From Paenibacillus durus (lineage in GTDB: Bacteria; Bacillota; Bacilli; Paenibacillales; Paenibacillaceae), in the NCBI RefSeq assembly GCF_000756615.1, contig NZ_CP009288.1, forward strand, positions 5,208,001 to 5,272,000: 64,000 nucleotides of DNA. The letters are read 5' to 3'. This document shows positions 16,201 to 23,700 of this stretch, piece by piece. A program made the position numbers and the translations under genes. A model generated the notes under the pieces. It had not been told where the DNA came from. It searched no databases and was given only the letters and a program-made list of their open reading frames with translations. The stretch's first letter is position 1; every line of letters starts with the position of its first letter.

Positions 16201-18803
16201 TCGACGGCACGATCCGTCTGCTTCTCGCCGTCTACCCAAGCGGCCACGGTGGCCAAATCCTTCACAGTCGGATGCTCCCCAACTTGTCTGGGAGTAACAA
16301 TAATACCCTGATCCCTGGCCATGGATATCGTTTGAATAGCGAGGATCGAATCTCCTCCGACGGCATAAAAATGATCGTTGACGCTGATACTTTCCCGTTT
16401 TAACAGGTGGCGCCAAATCCGCAGCAGCCGCCTTTCCATTTCGTGTTCGCCCGCTTCCGCCGCCTCTTCTGAAGAGGGAATCAAAGCCTCGTTAGGATGG
16501 GGGAGCGCCGACCGGTCCACTTTGCCGTTTGTATTCAGAGGAAACGCGTCCAGACGGCAAAAGTAGGACGGAATCATATAGGCCGGTAAAACGGATGTCA
16601 AGTATTGCGTCAGATCGGCCTCTTTTAGCTTTTTGCCGGAGATATAGTAAGCCGACAATTTCTGATAATTCCCGTCTTGCCATGCCCGGACCAGACATTG
16701 ACTGATACCGGGATATTCGCGGAGCCGATGTTCGATTTCCCCCAACTCAATGCGATAGCCTCTAATCTTGATCTGATCGTCGCAGCGTCCAATAAACTCC
16801 AATTCCCCGCCCGTTGTCCATTTCACCATATCTCCGGTTTTATATAGCCTTCCGATCTGTAGATAATACTCATCGCCCATAACAATCTCTTTGTGTATGA
16901 AGCGTTCTTTGGTCAACTCTTCACGGTTCAGGTATCCTCTGGCAAGCCCGACGCCGCCAACCCACAGTTCGCCGGGAACGCCAACCGGAACAGGATTGCC
17001 GAACGGATTCAATACAAAAAGCCGCTTGTTATAAACGGGCCGGCCGATCGTAATTTTTCTTCCCGGTCGGCATGGAGCGGCGGAACAAAGAACGGTCACT
17101 TCGGTCGGGCCGTAGGCGTTCATGAATAACCGATCTTTTCCCCAATACTTCACGATATCCGGCGTACAAGCCTCCCCGCCCGATACGATTGTTCGCAAGC
17201 CGGGCAAGTCCCGCTTATTCATCGCTCTCAAGACGGACGGCGGCAGCATGGCAATGTGAATATTTTTTTCTTCGAGTACATCCGAAATATCGGCATAGGG
17301 AGGCAGCTCCTCTTCCGATAGGACAACAAGAGTCCCTCCGACCGTTAGCGTTCCAATCCATTCGTAAACCGACGCGTCAAAGCTGATGGAAGCGAACTGC
17401 ATCACCCTCGTATCCGCAACTACGCCAAACTTCTCGACAAGGTAAGGGATCAACGCGACAAGTCCGGCGTGTTCAATGAGCGCACCCTTCGGTTTTCCGG
17501 TGGAACCGGACGTATAGATGACGTATGCCAGATCGTCCGGCTTAACCCGAATGTTCAAATTTTCAGCGGAACCATTGGGATGCCCAAGACATTCATCAAC
17601 AGAAATAATAGACGGCGCTTCCACGCCGATTTGAGAGGTCAACGGCTTCAGCTTAGCGGCCAATTTGCTATTTGTAATTATTATTTTGGCTTGAGCGTCT
17701 TCCAAAATAAATCGAATGCGCTCCTCGGGATATTGGGGATCGACCGGGAGGTAAGCCCCTCCCGTCTTCATTACTCCTAGCATTGCCGGTATCACATCCG
17801 CACTTCTGTCCATGACGATGGCAATCAACGTGCCGGGCCGTAGATCGCCCTGCTCTTCCATCCGATACGCGTCCAAAATAACCCGGCCGATTCGGTTGGC
17901 CCTGCAATTTAATTCGGAATAGGTCAACTTCTGCCGACGAAACTCCAATGCGACCGCTTCCGGTGTTCTGGCTGCCTGTTCCTCTACCAATTGATATACG
18001 GTTTTATGCACGGGATACGTCATGTCCGTATCATTCCATCGGATGAATTGCTTCCATTCCTTTGCGGTCAGCATCGGGTGGGAAAGTATGGGCTTGTCTG
18101 GTAAATGCAATGCGTTCGTCAGCAATACCCGGAAATGCCCAGCGAGCCTAATAATCTGCATTTTGCCGAAACGCCAGCCATCATACTGAACCGCACATTC
18201 CAATTCATTGAGACTATGACGATAGCTGAGTGCGATCTCCAGCCGATCCATTCCGCACGGAGAGATTGACGCCTTCGATTTGGCGCCCGGAAGCCGGCTC
18301 CTTCCATGCGTCTCTAAGATGCCGACATTGAAGAAATCCCCGGATCCCAACGCTGGAGAGCTTCCTTCGGTTTGCTGCGTCAACGTTTCGCTCCAAGCGC
18401 TGCCACTTCTTTTACGATCATCCAATTGCATCTTTACCTTGCGTACCAACCGGAGAAGATGGTCTTCTTTTTGAATGTTTATTAGGAGCGGGTAGCGTCG
18501 GTGGAACTCGTCCTCGATTTCGTCTGAAATCACGGAATACAACACGGGCACATCGTATTGATTGGCGTAATGGGATAGAAGTACGGACCATATAGCCGTT
18601 AGAAAAGAAGGCATGCAAAGCTTGTGCCTGTGAACGAATTCTGTAATTTCTTTGATCTGTCTTTTCTCTAAACGGATTTTCTGATAAGCTTGTTCTCCCC
18701 TTGGTCCGCCTTGATCCCTGTTATTCGAAAATAACGGCAAGCAACATTGGCTGCTGCCCAAAACATCAGACAAATTCGGGGTTGGTCTGCTTGCAGGCAT
18801 CAT
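10248..18803 (-). CDS. non-ribosomal peptide synthetase, two modules
   Basis: 2851 residues. Domains in order: a C-lobe-only condensation fragment (about 1-245, no HHxxxDG); A1 (about 255-780; IYTSGSTGKPKG, NAYGPTEVTV, NGKVDR); T1 (GGDSI near 820); an epimerase (about 865-1310; HHLVMDGVSW, IGWFTSMFP); a condensation domain (from about 1350; MPLSPLQEGLIF, HHILLDGWS); A2 (about 1790-2300; YTSGSTGKPKG, NVYGPTENTS); T2 (GGHSL); and a final condensation domain (FHHLIFDGMS) up to the end. No thioesterase or reductase follows. Manual reading of the A-domain pockets gives DAYMVGAVL for A1 (hydrophobic, unclear) and DAFWLGVSF for A2 (near the valine code); treat as tentative. The protein would handle a D-configured residue joined to a second residue, but lacks a proper start and a release domain. 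Confidence 0.93.
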   Translation of the reverse strand: MMPASRPTPNLSDVLGSSQCCLPLFSNNRDQGGPRGEQAYQKIRLEKRQIKEITEFVHRHKLCMPSFLTAIWSVLLSHYANQYDVPVLYSVISDEIEDEFHRRYPLLINIQKEDHLLRLVRKVKMQLDDRKRSGSAWSETLTQQTEGSSPALGSGDFFNVGILETHGRSRLPGAKSKASISPCGMDRLEIALSYRHSLNELECAVQYDGWRFGKMQIIRLAGHFRVLLTNALHLPDKPILSHPMLTAKEWKQFIRWNDTDMTYPVHKTVYQLVEEQAARTPEAVALEFRRQKLTYSELNCRANRIGRVILDAYRMEEQGDLRPGTLIAIVMDRSADVIPAMLGVMKTGGAYLPVDPQYPEERIRFILEDAQAKIIITNSKLAAKLKPLTSQIGVEAPSIISVDECLGHPNGSAENLNIRVKPDDLAYVIYTSGSTGKPKGALIEHAGLVALIPYLVEKFGVVADTRVMQFASISFDASVYEWIGTLTVGGTLVVLSEEELPPYADISDVLEEKNIHIAMLPPSVLRAMNKRDLPGLRTIVSGGEACTPDIVKYWGKDRLFMNAYGPTEVTVLCSAAPCRPGRKITIGRPVYNKRLFVLNPFGNPVPVGVPGELWVGGVGLARGYLNREELTKERFIHKEIVMGDEYYLQIGRLYKTGDMVKWTTGGELEFIGRCDDQIKIRGYRIELGEIEHRLREYPGISQCLVRAWQDGNYQKLSAYYISGKKLKEADLTQYLTSVLPAYMIPSYFCRLDAFPLNTNGKVDRSALPHPNEALIPSSEEAAEAGEHEMERRLLRIWRHLLKRESISVNDHFYAVGGDSILAIQTISMARDQGIIVTPRQVGEHPTVKDLATVAAWVDGEKQTDRAVDLAGEFGLTPIQHWFFKQRFEEPNYFNQSQMILLNHCDPAKLEVALNRLVRLHPELAAEIITRDHTYVQRYRMDTVARLASYTIQQTDCPDLEISGICEKWHSQLNYESGTMIRAGVIEGHPDGKARLFITVHHLVMDGVSWRVLLQELYHLYHGAELPPVPSPYKKWQAAMMDYAKKEDILDHLNYWTEVQTRSSAFLLPVDHCADNRSSAESSEFVATMSPSETQRLLQQCAHTYHTQINDLLLTAWSLTLSTWSGQETVAFRLEGHGREHCVSDMNLTRTIGWFTSMFPVCIRVSANRSLGETIKSVKEQLRRIPHRGISYGALRYCHPDQAIRTALTASEPQALFNYLGQFDHAETGEENEWLSFTSDAAQDRSSPRNHGTSLLELNSSIVHGQLHLFMKYSRRHYEEATIARLTESFVSRLLSIIEHCRRKEHEEFTPSDFPWVSLEQNSLDRIVNTYHAQYGLDKIMPLSPLQEGLIFHYLDHPSSDQYFVQVSWKYEGRLDVTRYRESWQRIIAENDCLRTCYVWEELDEPVQCVVQDAEVDWTVLNISSRPPDRRKEYLERWLTLDRDRRFDLRRPAYRLALIRSASEEWTVVWSYHHILLDGWSLPLLLNRVHEIYECGLQSMMPHRGPSLSFETYIRWLKVKDRTEAESFWKAYLADVTEPTRLPMEKRSIRFDAHQPIHKQQTETLHIDSNFTGRMAAFVQQTQISLNTLVQFAWGKVLQVYHDVDVTVFGMVVSGRGSDLAKADRITGLLINTLPLVMHWNTEQTIADYVKELHQTIQKLNDYCYVSLSELKNWSSLHGHALFHCIVAFENYLNDYRQPANELKMSAMEEHEKTNYPLTITIANDGDRIVIKLIYDADRLNQETVRRFSEHLRIVLQFSVEYPDSVVGDIGLLAKDEYDRIVYDWNNTFTEYPRESSIPELFREQVRLRPSQPAVVTYDRVISYRMLNQMSQHVANLLAEDAQVREKFIGVCLPRSFAFVVSILGILKAGCAYVPIDPDFPAERTREMIRDAGLDTIITSRVGAESIAEACQGIRLNLICTDDFDKVQHKGDEEEGADTAAACDLAYLMYTSGSTGKPKGVMVEHRSIVRLVKNTNYFPFSPDIKLLYTGSPVFDASTFEIWGTLLNGGRLFVVSKDDLMNVRLLEQRIKAWGINALWLSAALCNQWIEENETMFVGLQRLLVGGEVLSPKTINRIRLAYPTLSILNVYGPTENTSFSTSYPIERAFERDIPIGKPVSNTTCYILDKQGRVQPVGAAGEIYVGGDGVARGYWRQSQLTRNAFVPNPYTSIEDRERGRNLVLYRTGDRARWLPDGNIEYIGRNDDQLKLRGFRIEPGEVQFRLSCYPNVKECLVVAREFHGDMRLIAYYTSEQDEWGDQLQAFMAEVLPSYMLPFRYVRLDSFPLTVNGKIDRKRLPLPEVGCREKEADLGFKTELEQMMGEIWCSVLKLEHVSKDEDFHALGGHSLHALRIASLLQKNGYPVTVNQIFRELTIERLARSLSGRPSDAASAAWPVTEIPSRHAYPNDGFPLSAVQRRFFKRDLTNFNMFNVPYLALLKQRISEQAMNHALQILINKHPALRLTFAKLDNGEWYQYEQEIEVERTFTYVDLREAAAPHDTFISDYCSNLQHGFDIGVGPLWKAVLFDRYCGGSQQVLLLLFHHLIFDGMSMNIFLDELRHFLISEIGTDEALDREAGSSYRDWCLALTQYAAEGISSKASDYWRNVVEGGKSLQVDRKSEEWPVHRHMATITYDLLEGEEHISLLKALAGQRQTTPLGIVLTALSRACFNLKKQSDLLLHLMSYQRESFLPNIAIYRTIGFFAGAYPVRIRIREEEFAENNGTLLEHIKQTLQNVPLEGMDYFTLRHMLPDLHLEAEPLVDVSHMLFHYQSEETAWQSDDFYEPLTIPCGNTNAPNNPSAYWLNMTACLKRDSLNLTCYYSSLHYEEQTIVRLVRLFSEHLRHCVSMRTRPQLQ

Positions 18804-18806
18804 CGC

Positions 18807-19220
18807 TCACTTAATCCCCTCTCGTTTATATTCCGTACATGCCGCCTCGTGAAAAGCAGCTCTGACTTGCTCAACGTCAATCCTGTAACTACAGCGAATG
18901 GATAAAATAAAACCGCTGCCGCAAGATGAAGTGATACAATTAAACAGCGAATAAATCGGCAGTGGATTCGGTTGTTTAATGACGGTATCGTTGAATAGGC
19001 TTCCCTGCAAATTACCCCTGGTGCTGTTGTCCAAATAATTAAACATGAACAGATCGAGGTGCCCGTACCTCTCACCCAACCGTACAAACTCCTTTGTTCG
19101 AGCCCAGTTGTTATTGCAAAAGGGGGCTGTAAGTAGGTGCATAAAATTGATGTTCTTAAGTTCAATAGATCCAACCTGTTTCTTACGCAATACATCGACT
19201 CGTTCTGAATCAGCCTCGCA
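18807..19220 (-). pseudogene. C-terminal fragment, condensation-like protein
   Basis: An open frame of about 138 codons without a normal start; the first possible codon is a TTG at 19190 with no binding site. Its end (NPLPIYSLFNCITSSCGSG, then a strand-helix pattern VEQVRAAFHEAA) resembles the last strands of condensation-domain or related acyltransferase folds. It stops four bases before the NRPS start. I read it as the surviving tail of an upstream biosynthetic gene whose front was lost. The family call is weak. Confidence 0.4.
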
Positions 19221-19237
19221 TCAATCAAGAGAGGCAC

Positions 19238-19363
19238 CTAACCCCTTAACCATAATTGGAGTTCTTCTGAAACTTCCCACTCAGTTGGTCGTGCTTTGTT
19301 TAGGAATGCTCTGTGTACATCGACTACTTACTTTATTTCTTCAAAAGCTTCTTCTAGGGTCAT
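19238..19363 (-). pseudogene. small dead gene, 41 codons with internal stop
   Basis: GAGGAG precedes the ATG at 19363, and the frame (MTLEEAFEEIK, stop, VVDVHRAFLNKARPTEWEVS...) reads on in phase to a stop at 19238, with a TAA as codon 12. The amphipathic sequence either side of the TAA looks like one former small protein. Family unknown. Confidence 0.35.
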
Positions 19364-19660
19364 AGCATATCTCCTCATGAATAGATACTTCATTGACTAA
19401 TTCTATTTTTTCAAAAAAAATCCTTCTTTCAACTATCCTTCCAGTCCGTATTATGAGGCCAGCCAATTCTTTATGGTTAATCCTTTTTGCATTTGCTTTG
19501 AGGATTAAGGTAGTCGGGTCGAACGTTCCTGCCCGTGGGACTTGATCCCGAGTGCTATAATGTTCACCCCTACTTGTCATGACCATGATTGAAGCTGGTG
19601 CTGCTTCAAGTTGTTCAGGACCTTGAGCATGCGTCCAGACAACGTCCTTTTTAAATTGTG
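19341..19660 (-). pseudogene. gene relic cut by the repeat junction
   Basis: A frame open from the repeat boundary at about 19660 to a stop at 19341 encodes DVVWTHAQGPEQL, then GEHYSTRDQVPRAGTFDPTT and LILKANAKRINHKELAGLI. The composition looks like real protein, but the upstream part is missing exactly where copy B of the repeat begins. It overlaps the start of the small dead gene at 19363 by 23 bp, as translationally coupled genes do. I recognise no family. Confidence 0.35.
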
Positions 19661-19661
19661 C

Positions 19662-20426
19662 AACGTAACCGAGCTCACTGGCGGGCCATTAGCGAAAAAT
19701 TATTTCCCGGCCTGGGCTCCGGGCAGCGCCGCCATCGCGTACAGCGCAACCGATTTCGCCGAACGCAAAGGCTACTTCTCCACCATCCGGACCGAGCGTC
19801 CGCAAGGTGGGGGCCAGCAAATTCTGGCCGTCTCCGATTGCTTTGCCACCCCCGTCACCTGGTCCCCTGGCAGCGAGTCCATCGCTTACTTGTCCGGCTG
19901 CCGAGGAACGGGCTTATCCAATGAGATTTGGATCGTCGATATCCATCATCCCGCACCAATCCGTGTTGTTTCCGGAACAGGCGCCATCACCTCCGTACAA
20001 TGGTCCTACGCATCCGTTCCAGCGGATAACTACGCACAGTTCCGCAGTGCAGCGTACCGGGTCAGCTTCCCCTATCCTGCCGCGTGGCAAGCGGTGAGCG
20101 AGACCCGGTACGAGGGCGCCGACGGTTTCTTCCAAATCTCGGCTATAGCCAGCGATCTGCCGTTTCCAGAACTGTGCCGCGCTGAAGCGTATCACCGGTT
20201 AATGCCATACGGCTCTTCGCCGCGGATCGTTCCGGGACGAGTGCAGGGTCAGGAAGCCTGCTATATCTTTCCTTCCCCGGATCAAGCGCCGGAGTTACGG
20301 CAGCAATCCGCGTTCATCGCTGTATATCCGCAGCCTGTAGTCATTAACGGCAGCACCTATCCGTACTTCATCCTCTGGGCGGATCAAGATCATCTTCAAG
20401 CGATGGTGAACGGACTCCGGTTTCTT
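19662..20426 (+). repeat. 765-bp direct repeat, copy B (right of NRPS island)
   Basis: Gap-free partner of 8516-9280. Homology begins sharply at 19662 (the preceding base differs) and ends at the stop codon. The two copies bracket about 10.4 kb holding the GT17 gene, the NRPS gene and three relics. Confidence 0.95.
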
Positions 20427-20429
20427 TGA
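19662..20429 (+). pseudogene. truncated second copy of the LysM/propeller gene
   Basis: Carries only the last 255 codons of the gene at 7466-9286, entering the frame at NVTELTGGPLAKNYFPAWAP and ending RFL with a TGA, one codon shorter than the intact copy. No LysM repeats and no start signal are attached; the nearest in-frame ATG (19611) lies in unrelated sequence without a binding site. Differences from the intact copy are mostly third-position, so it was probably part of a functional allele before being cut. Confidence 0.85.
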
Positions 20430-20455
20430 CCGTAAGAATGTTTCAAAGACCACAA

Positions 20456-20477
20456 GAGCCAACCCGAAGGTTGGCTC
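20456..20477. other. perfect hairpin after the truncated gene
   Basis: GAGCCAACC (20456-20464), loop CGAA, GGTTGGCTC (20469-20477). Very stable, but no T-run follows on either strand. Confidence 0.5.
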
Positions 20478-20503
20478 AGAGGGATTAATATTAAGTTTCG
20501 CAG

Positions 20504-20543
20504 CAGTCCCGATGAAAATAACTTCGTCAGGACTGTTATTATT
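20504..20543 (+). terminator. terminator-like hairpin
   Basis: CAGTCC at 20504 pairs with GGACTG at 20530-20535; the stem extends to about 13 pairs with one mismatch and is followed by TTATTATT. It ends against the stop of the convergent MORN gene. The stem sequence resembles the glmS terminator at 32878-32907. Confidence 0.5.
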
Positions 20544-22422
20544 CCTTTAAAGGTTCACCCCATTCGTCAAATCCGCCTTGGTACAGCACATTCCCCTCGG
20601 GATCATAGAGTGTGCCGTTAATGAACCGGTCTTCCGCGAAATCTCCTTCAATTTTAACCTCATCATTGGCGTAATACCAGGTTGCCTTTCCTTCTCGCCG
20701 TCCCTGTCTTATTTCTACGACGAGATATTCGCCTGTACTTCGATTCAGAACAACCTCTTGCCCCTCCCAGTGCAGCGCTCCATTGTAAGAACCCTTGTAC
20801 CGAAGTCCTCCGCCGGGGTAATATTCGGTACCCTCGACCTGCATTCCATCTCTCATCGTTCCTTCGAAAAACAGTTCGTCAGCGAAAAGATAGTACATTT
20901 TCCCTTCGCCATGCATTTTATCGTTCTTCCATTCCCCTTCATAGAAAACACGTCCGTATTCGTTGTATTGCGTTCCATACCCCTCACGGATACCGCCTAC
21001 CAGTCCGCCATGATACCGAATGGTGCCATCTTCATTATAAAGGGTATCCTTGGTATCTTTCAGGCTGATGTACACCGTCTGCTTTGCTCCATTCCAGCTT
21101 ATTTTACGATCAGCCGCTTCACCAATAAGTCTAAGAGGAACATAGGTTGTACCGTTCCGAGTAACCGGCGCAGAATCGGTTTTAATAACTTTTCCATTAA
21201 CAACCATTTCTTTCTTGCCAATAGTCAGTTTAATTACCAGGCTTCCCTTGGTGCCCATGATCTGGCGCGTTTTGTTATCCCATTTAATGCCGAACCCCAT
21301 CCGCTCGAACAGGGAACGAAACTCGACATAGGTGCTATTATTAAGCGAAATTGGCGCCGTACGTAGGGGAACCTCCACCCCATCCATAACGACATGAATC
21401 GGTTCTGCATTCCGGTCTGCACGGGTACTCGGAGGAATGATGGTTCTTTTGACGATAAAACCGCCTTTATTTAAATAAATCAGCGTATCGCCGGAGAGTC
21501 CGAGTACATGATTGTATGTCGCTTCCAGCGGTATCGAAAAGGACTCCTTATGCAAAAGGTCCACACCTGTTACCTTCGCTTTATCCCCCTCTCCTTTTTC
21601 AACCCAAAGGCCATAGGACAACCCTGTGAATACTTTTGACAATTTGAAAGGAGAATCTTTTTGCAGGACGATTCCCTTCTCAGACGGAGTAGTTGCGTTC
21701 AGCTCAACATAACCCTGATTTTCCCTGAGTTTGGTCTTAAGCAAAATGTATTTGCCATTGAACGAATAATCATATGGAAAGCTCGCTCCGTAAAAATCAT
21801 TTTTACTCTTGGTTTCCAGATTATAGGCTCTAATTTCATCAGAATGGTACAGGTAGATAAGCCGGCCCTTACCAAGCTGGGGATTACTCCCTTCCTCGAT
21901 CTTCTGCGACTCTCCGGTTGTCAAATTAAGAACATGGATTTCGTAATTATTAACCCATGCCAGATAATTTCCATCACCGACGGATTCCGTTAGGTGGGAC
22001 GACCCGCCATCAACCAGTTTCTTTTTTTCCTTACTTTTTAAATTGTAGCCCCATATATCACTTCCCTGGAGTTCATTACTCTGAATCCAAAGAACCATAG
22101 GACCTTGAATGGTATCCGCTATAACCGGGTTATATTTGTGGGCCTTATCGGTAGTCAATCTTTGCGTGTTTCCGTTGTCCAAATTTAATGCGTAAATTGA
22201 TTCATAGTAATCTTGAGTTACACTCCAAGTTAAGTAACGGCCGGCGAGTTCAGCATCCTGGAGATCCCCGAAATCGACAGGTCCGACTTTGAATTTCGTC
22301 ACCTCGTCTTTCCATGTGTAGTTCAGCCCTGCTGCCGCACTAGCAGTCATCCCCCTTGTTTCCATTTCTGTTAATGCAACGAGCATCCAGACCACAAGTA
22401 CACTCCAAAAGATTCGTCTCAT
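20539..22422 (-). CDS. secreted propeller, CuAO-stalk and MORN protein
   Basis: 627 residues from the ATG at 22422 (MRRIFWSVLVVWMLVALTE, a signal peptide). Residues about 35-325 repeat a TolB-like propeller pattern (YLTWSVTQDYYESIYALNL, YLAWVNNYEIHVLNL). Residues about 335-455 are a copper amine oxidase N-terminal-like stalk (VVMDGVEVPLRTAPI, TYVEFRSLFERMGFGIKWD, TYVPLRLIGEAADRKISW), common in exported Paenibacillus proteins. The rest is MORN repeats (YHGGLVGGIREGYGTQYN, YEGEWKNDKMHGEGKMYY). The ribosome binding site is AAAGGA, rather far (14 nt). The gene lies behind a c-di-GMP-I riboswitch, which suggests a role in surface attachment, matrix or sessile growth (inference). Confidence 0.8.
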   Translation of the reverse strand: MRRIFWSVLVVWMLVALTEMETRGMTASAAAGLNYTWKDEVTKFKVGPVDFGDLQDAELAGRYLTWSVTQDYYESIYALNLDNGNTQRLTTDKAHKYNPVIADTIQGPMVLWIQSNELQGSDIWGYNLKSKEKKKLVDGGSSHLTESVGDGNYLAWVNNYEIHVLNLTTGESQKIEEGSNPQLGKGRLIYLYHSDEIRAYNLETKSKNDFYGASFPYDYSFNGKYILLKTKLRENQGYVELNATTPSEKGIVLQKDSPFKLSKVFTGLSYGLWVEKGEGDKAKVTGVDLLHKESFSIPLEATYNHVLGLSGDTLIYLNKGGFIVKRTIIPPSTRADRNAEPIHVVMDGVEVPLRTAPISLNNSTYVEFRSLFERMGFGIKWDNKTRQIMGTKGSLVIKLTIGKKEMVVNGKVIKTDSAPVTRNGTTYVPLRLIGEAADRKISWNGAKQTVYISLKDTKDTLYNEDGTIRYHGGLVGGIREGYGTQYNEYGRVFYEGEWKNDKMHGEGKMYYLFADELFFEGTMRDGMQVEGTEYYPGGGLRYKGSYNGALHWEGQEVVLNRSTGEYLVVEIRQGRREGKATWYYANDEVKIEGDFAEDRFINGTLYDPEGNVLYQGGFDEWGEPLKE

Positions 22423-22461
22423 TTTCGTTGAACCATTCCTTTCTTCTGCTGTAAGAACACG

Positions 22462-22491
22462 CAAAAAAACAAGCCTCTGAGCAACCCGGCT
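22462..22491 (-). terminator. riboswitch expression-platform terminator
   Basis: On the minus strand AGCC (22488-22491) and GGCT close a hairpin over GGGTTGCTCAGA, followed by seven T (22463-22469). Its 5' arm is taken from the 3' end of the aptamer, so ligand binding and terminator formation should compete or couple. Confidence 0.6.
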
Positions 22492-22566
22492 GTCTGGTTA
22501 TAGTTTCTATAACGGAAGACCCGTGGCTTTGCGCCCCCGCCTTTCGAACGAGTTTGCCTTTGGTCA
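22481..22566 (-). promoter_or_regulatory. cyclic di-GMP-I (GEMM) riboswitch aptamer
   Basis: Read on the minus strand the leader shows the conserved GEMM-I blocks in order: GGCAAAC (22552-22558), a CGAAAG tetraloop, GGGGCGCAAAGCCACGGG with the ligand-binding GCAAAGCC core, a variable stem GTTATAG/CTATAAC, and CAGCCGGGTTGC at the 3' side. A terminator follows, then the MORN gene 40 bp further on. GEMM-I aptamers bind the second messenger c-di-GMP and usually control motility, adhesion or matrix genes. Recognised from memory of the consensus, not by a covariance search. Confidence 0.88.
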
Positions 22567-22688
22567 ATCACTTGTTTCGTGATTTCTTATAGTTCTTTTG
22601 CACTTCTTTTTTTCAGTATAAATCCAGACTAAAAATTTACCAATTAAAAATTTTGTTTGTCACCTAAACACCGTCAATTCACTTGAGA

Positions 22689-22708
22689 TACGTACTTTAA
22701 AGTGCGTA
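22689..22708. promoter_or_regulatory. 20-bp operator-like palindrome
   Basis: TACGTACTTTAAAGTGCGTA is a palindrome with one mismatched pair. It lies 70 bp before the radical SAM start, directly after a possible -35 (TTGAGA, 22683-22688), so a bound regulator would block that promoter. The form recalls HxlR/MarR-type sites, but no regulator gene is adjacent. Confidence 0.5.
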
Positions 22709-22777
22709 CTACCTTAAATATTTTTGCCGCTGTAAACTTATAGAAATAAACTCTATGTACAAAAAGGAGAAGTGAAA

Positions 22778-23677
22778 ATGAAATATACCGGCCCCGTTTA
22801 CCGTCCGCCTTTTGAAGCGAACTCGCTCTTATTGCAAGTTACTGTAGGATGCAGCCATAATGAGTGCAGCTTCTGCACCATGTATAGCGATGTTCCTTTT
22901 CATGTCGAAACGATGGAACAAATTGAGCATGATTTATGGGAAGCCAAACGAATGTATCCTGAGGTCAACCGTATATTTTTAGTCAATGCCGACCCTTTTG
23001 CCCTGAGTGCAGACCGGCTTAAATCGATTGCGGTTAAAATAAATGAAATCCTGCCCGAAGTGGAGACCATAGCGATGTATGCCTCCGTTAATAACATCAT
23101 AAATAAAACCGATGAAGAGCTTAAAGAATTAAGAGCCTTAAAGATTAATGACCTCAATATTGGCCTGGAATCCGGGATGCCGGAGGTCGTGGAACATTTT
23201 AATAAAGGGTTTACGGTGGATGAAGCGAAAGTGCAGTTACAGCGTTTAACCGATGCCGGAATAGACTTTAGTGTAAATATTATCATCGGAGGAGCCGGCA
23301 GCGAAAAAACACGTGAAAATGCAATAGCAAACAGCAAATTGCTAAATGAAGTTAAGCCAAAGCTGATCTTTATTGCCACTTTACATGTGGATCCCGGCAG
23401 CCCGCTTGATGAAGAAGTCAATGAAGGGCTTTTTATAGAAAACACCTTGCGCCAAAATATTGAAGAGGAAATCGAAATGTTAAGCGGATTGAACCTGGAC
23501 CATACCTATTTCTTCGGTCTCCATACCTCCAATGTAATCCCCGTTCACGGAATGCTGCCAGACAAGAAAGACGAAATGATTGCGGCACTAAAAGAAGGCT
23601 TAGACTCCATTGGGGTCGAATATTTAGACGGTCACCTGCAAAAAGGTGTGGAAGGAGCGGTTTCAATCCCTAGATAA
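22778..23677 (+). CDS. radical SAM protein
   Basis: 299 residues. The cluster motif is CSHNECSFC, spaced C-x4-C-x2-C, inside TVGCSHNECSFCTMYSDVPF. This variant occurs in a group of stand-alone radical SAM enzymes related to elongator/oxygen-independent coproporphyrinogen oxidase-like proteins. Downstream IGLESGMPEVVEHFNKGF and the glycine-rich IIIGGAGSEKT fit the barrel strands that hold SAM. The reaction is unknown. I start at the ATG at 22778, eight bases after GGAG; the in-frame GTG six bases upstream is too close to it. It is followed after 23 bp by an aminotransferase, so they are one operon. Confidence 0.82.
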   Translation: MKYTGPVYRPPFEANSLLLQVTVGCSHNECSFCTMYSDVPFHVETMEQIEHDLWEAKRMYPEVNRIFLVNADPFALSADRLKSIAVKINEILPEVETIAMYASVNNIINKTDEELKELRALKINDLNIGLESGMPEVVEHFNKGFTVDEAKVQLQRLTDAGIDFSVNIIIGGAGSEKTRENAIANSKLLNEVKPKLIFIATLHVDPGSPLDEEVNEGLFIENTLRQNIEEEIEMLSGLNLDHTYFFGLHTSNVIPVHGMLPDKKDEMIAALKEGLDSIGVEYLDGHLQKGVEGAVSIPR

Positions 23678-23700
23678 AGGGTGGCGGAAGGAGATTTTGA

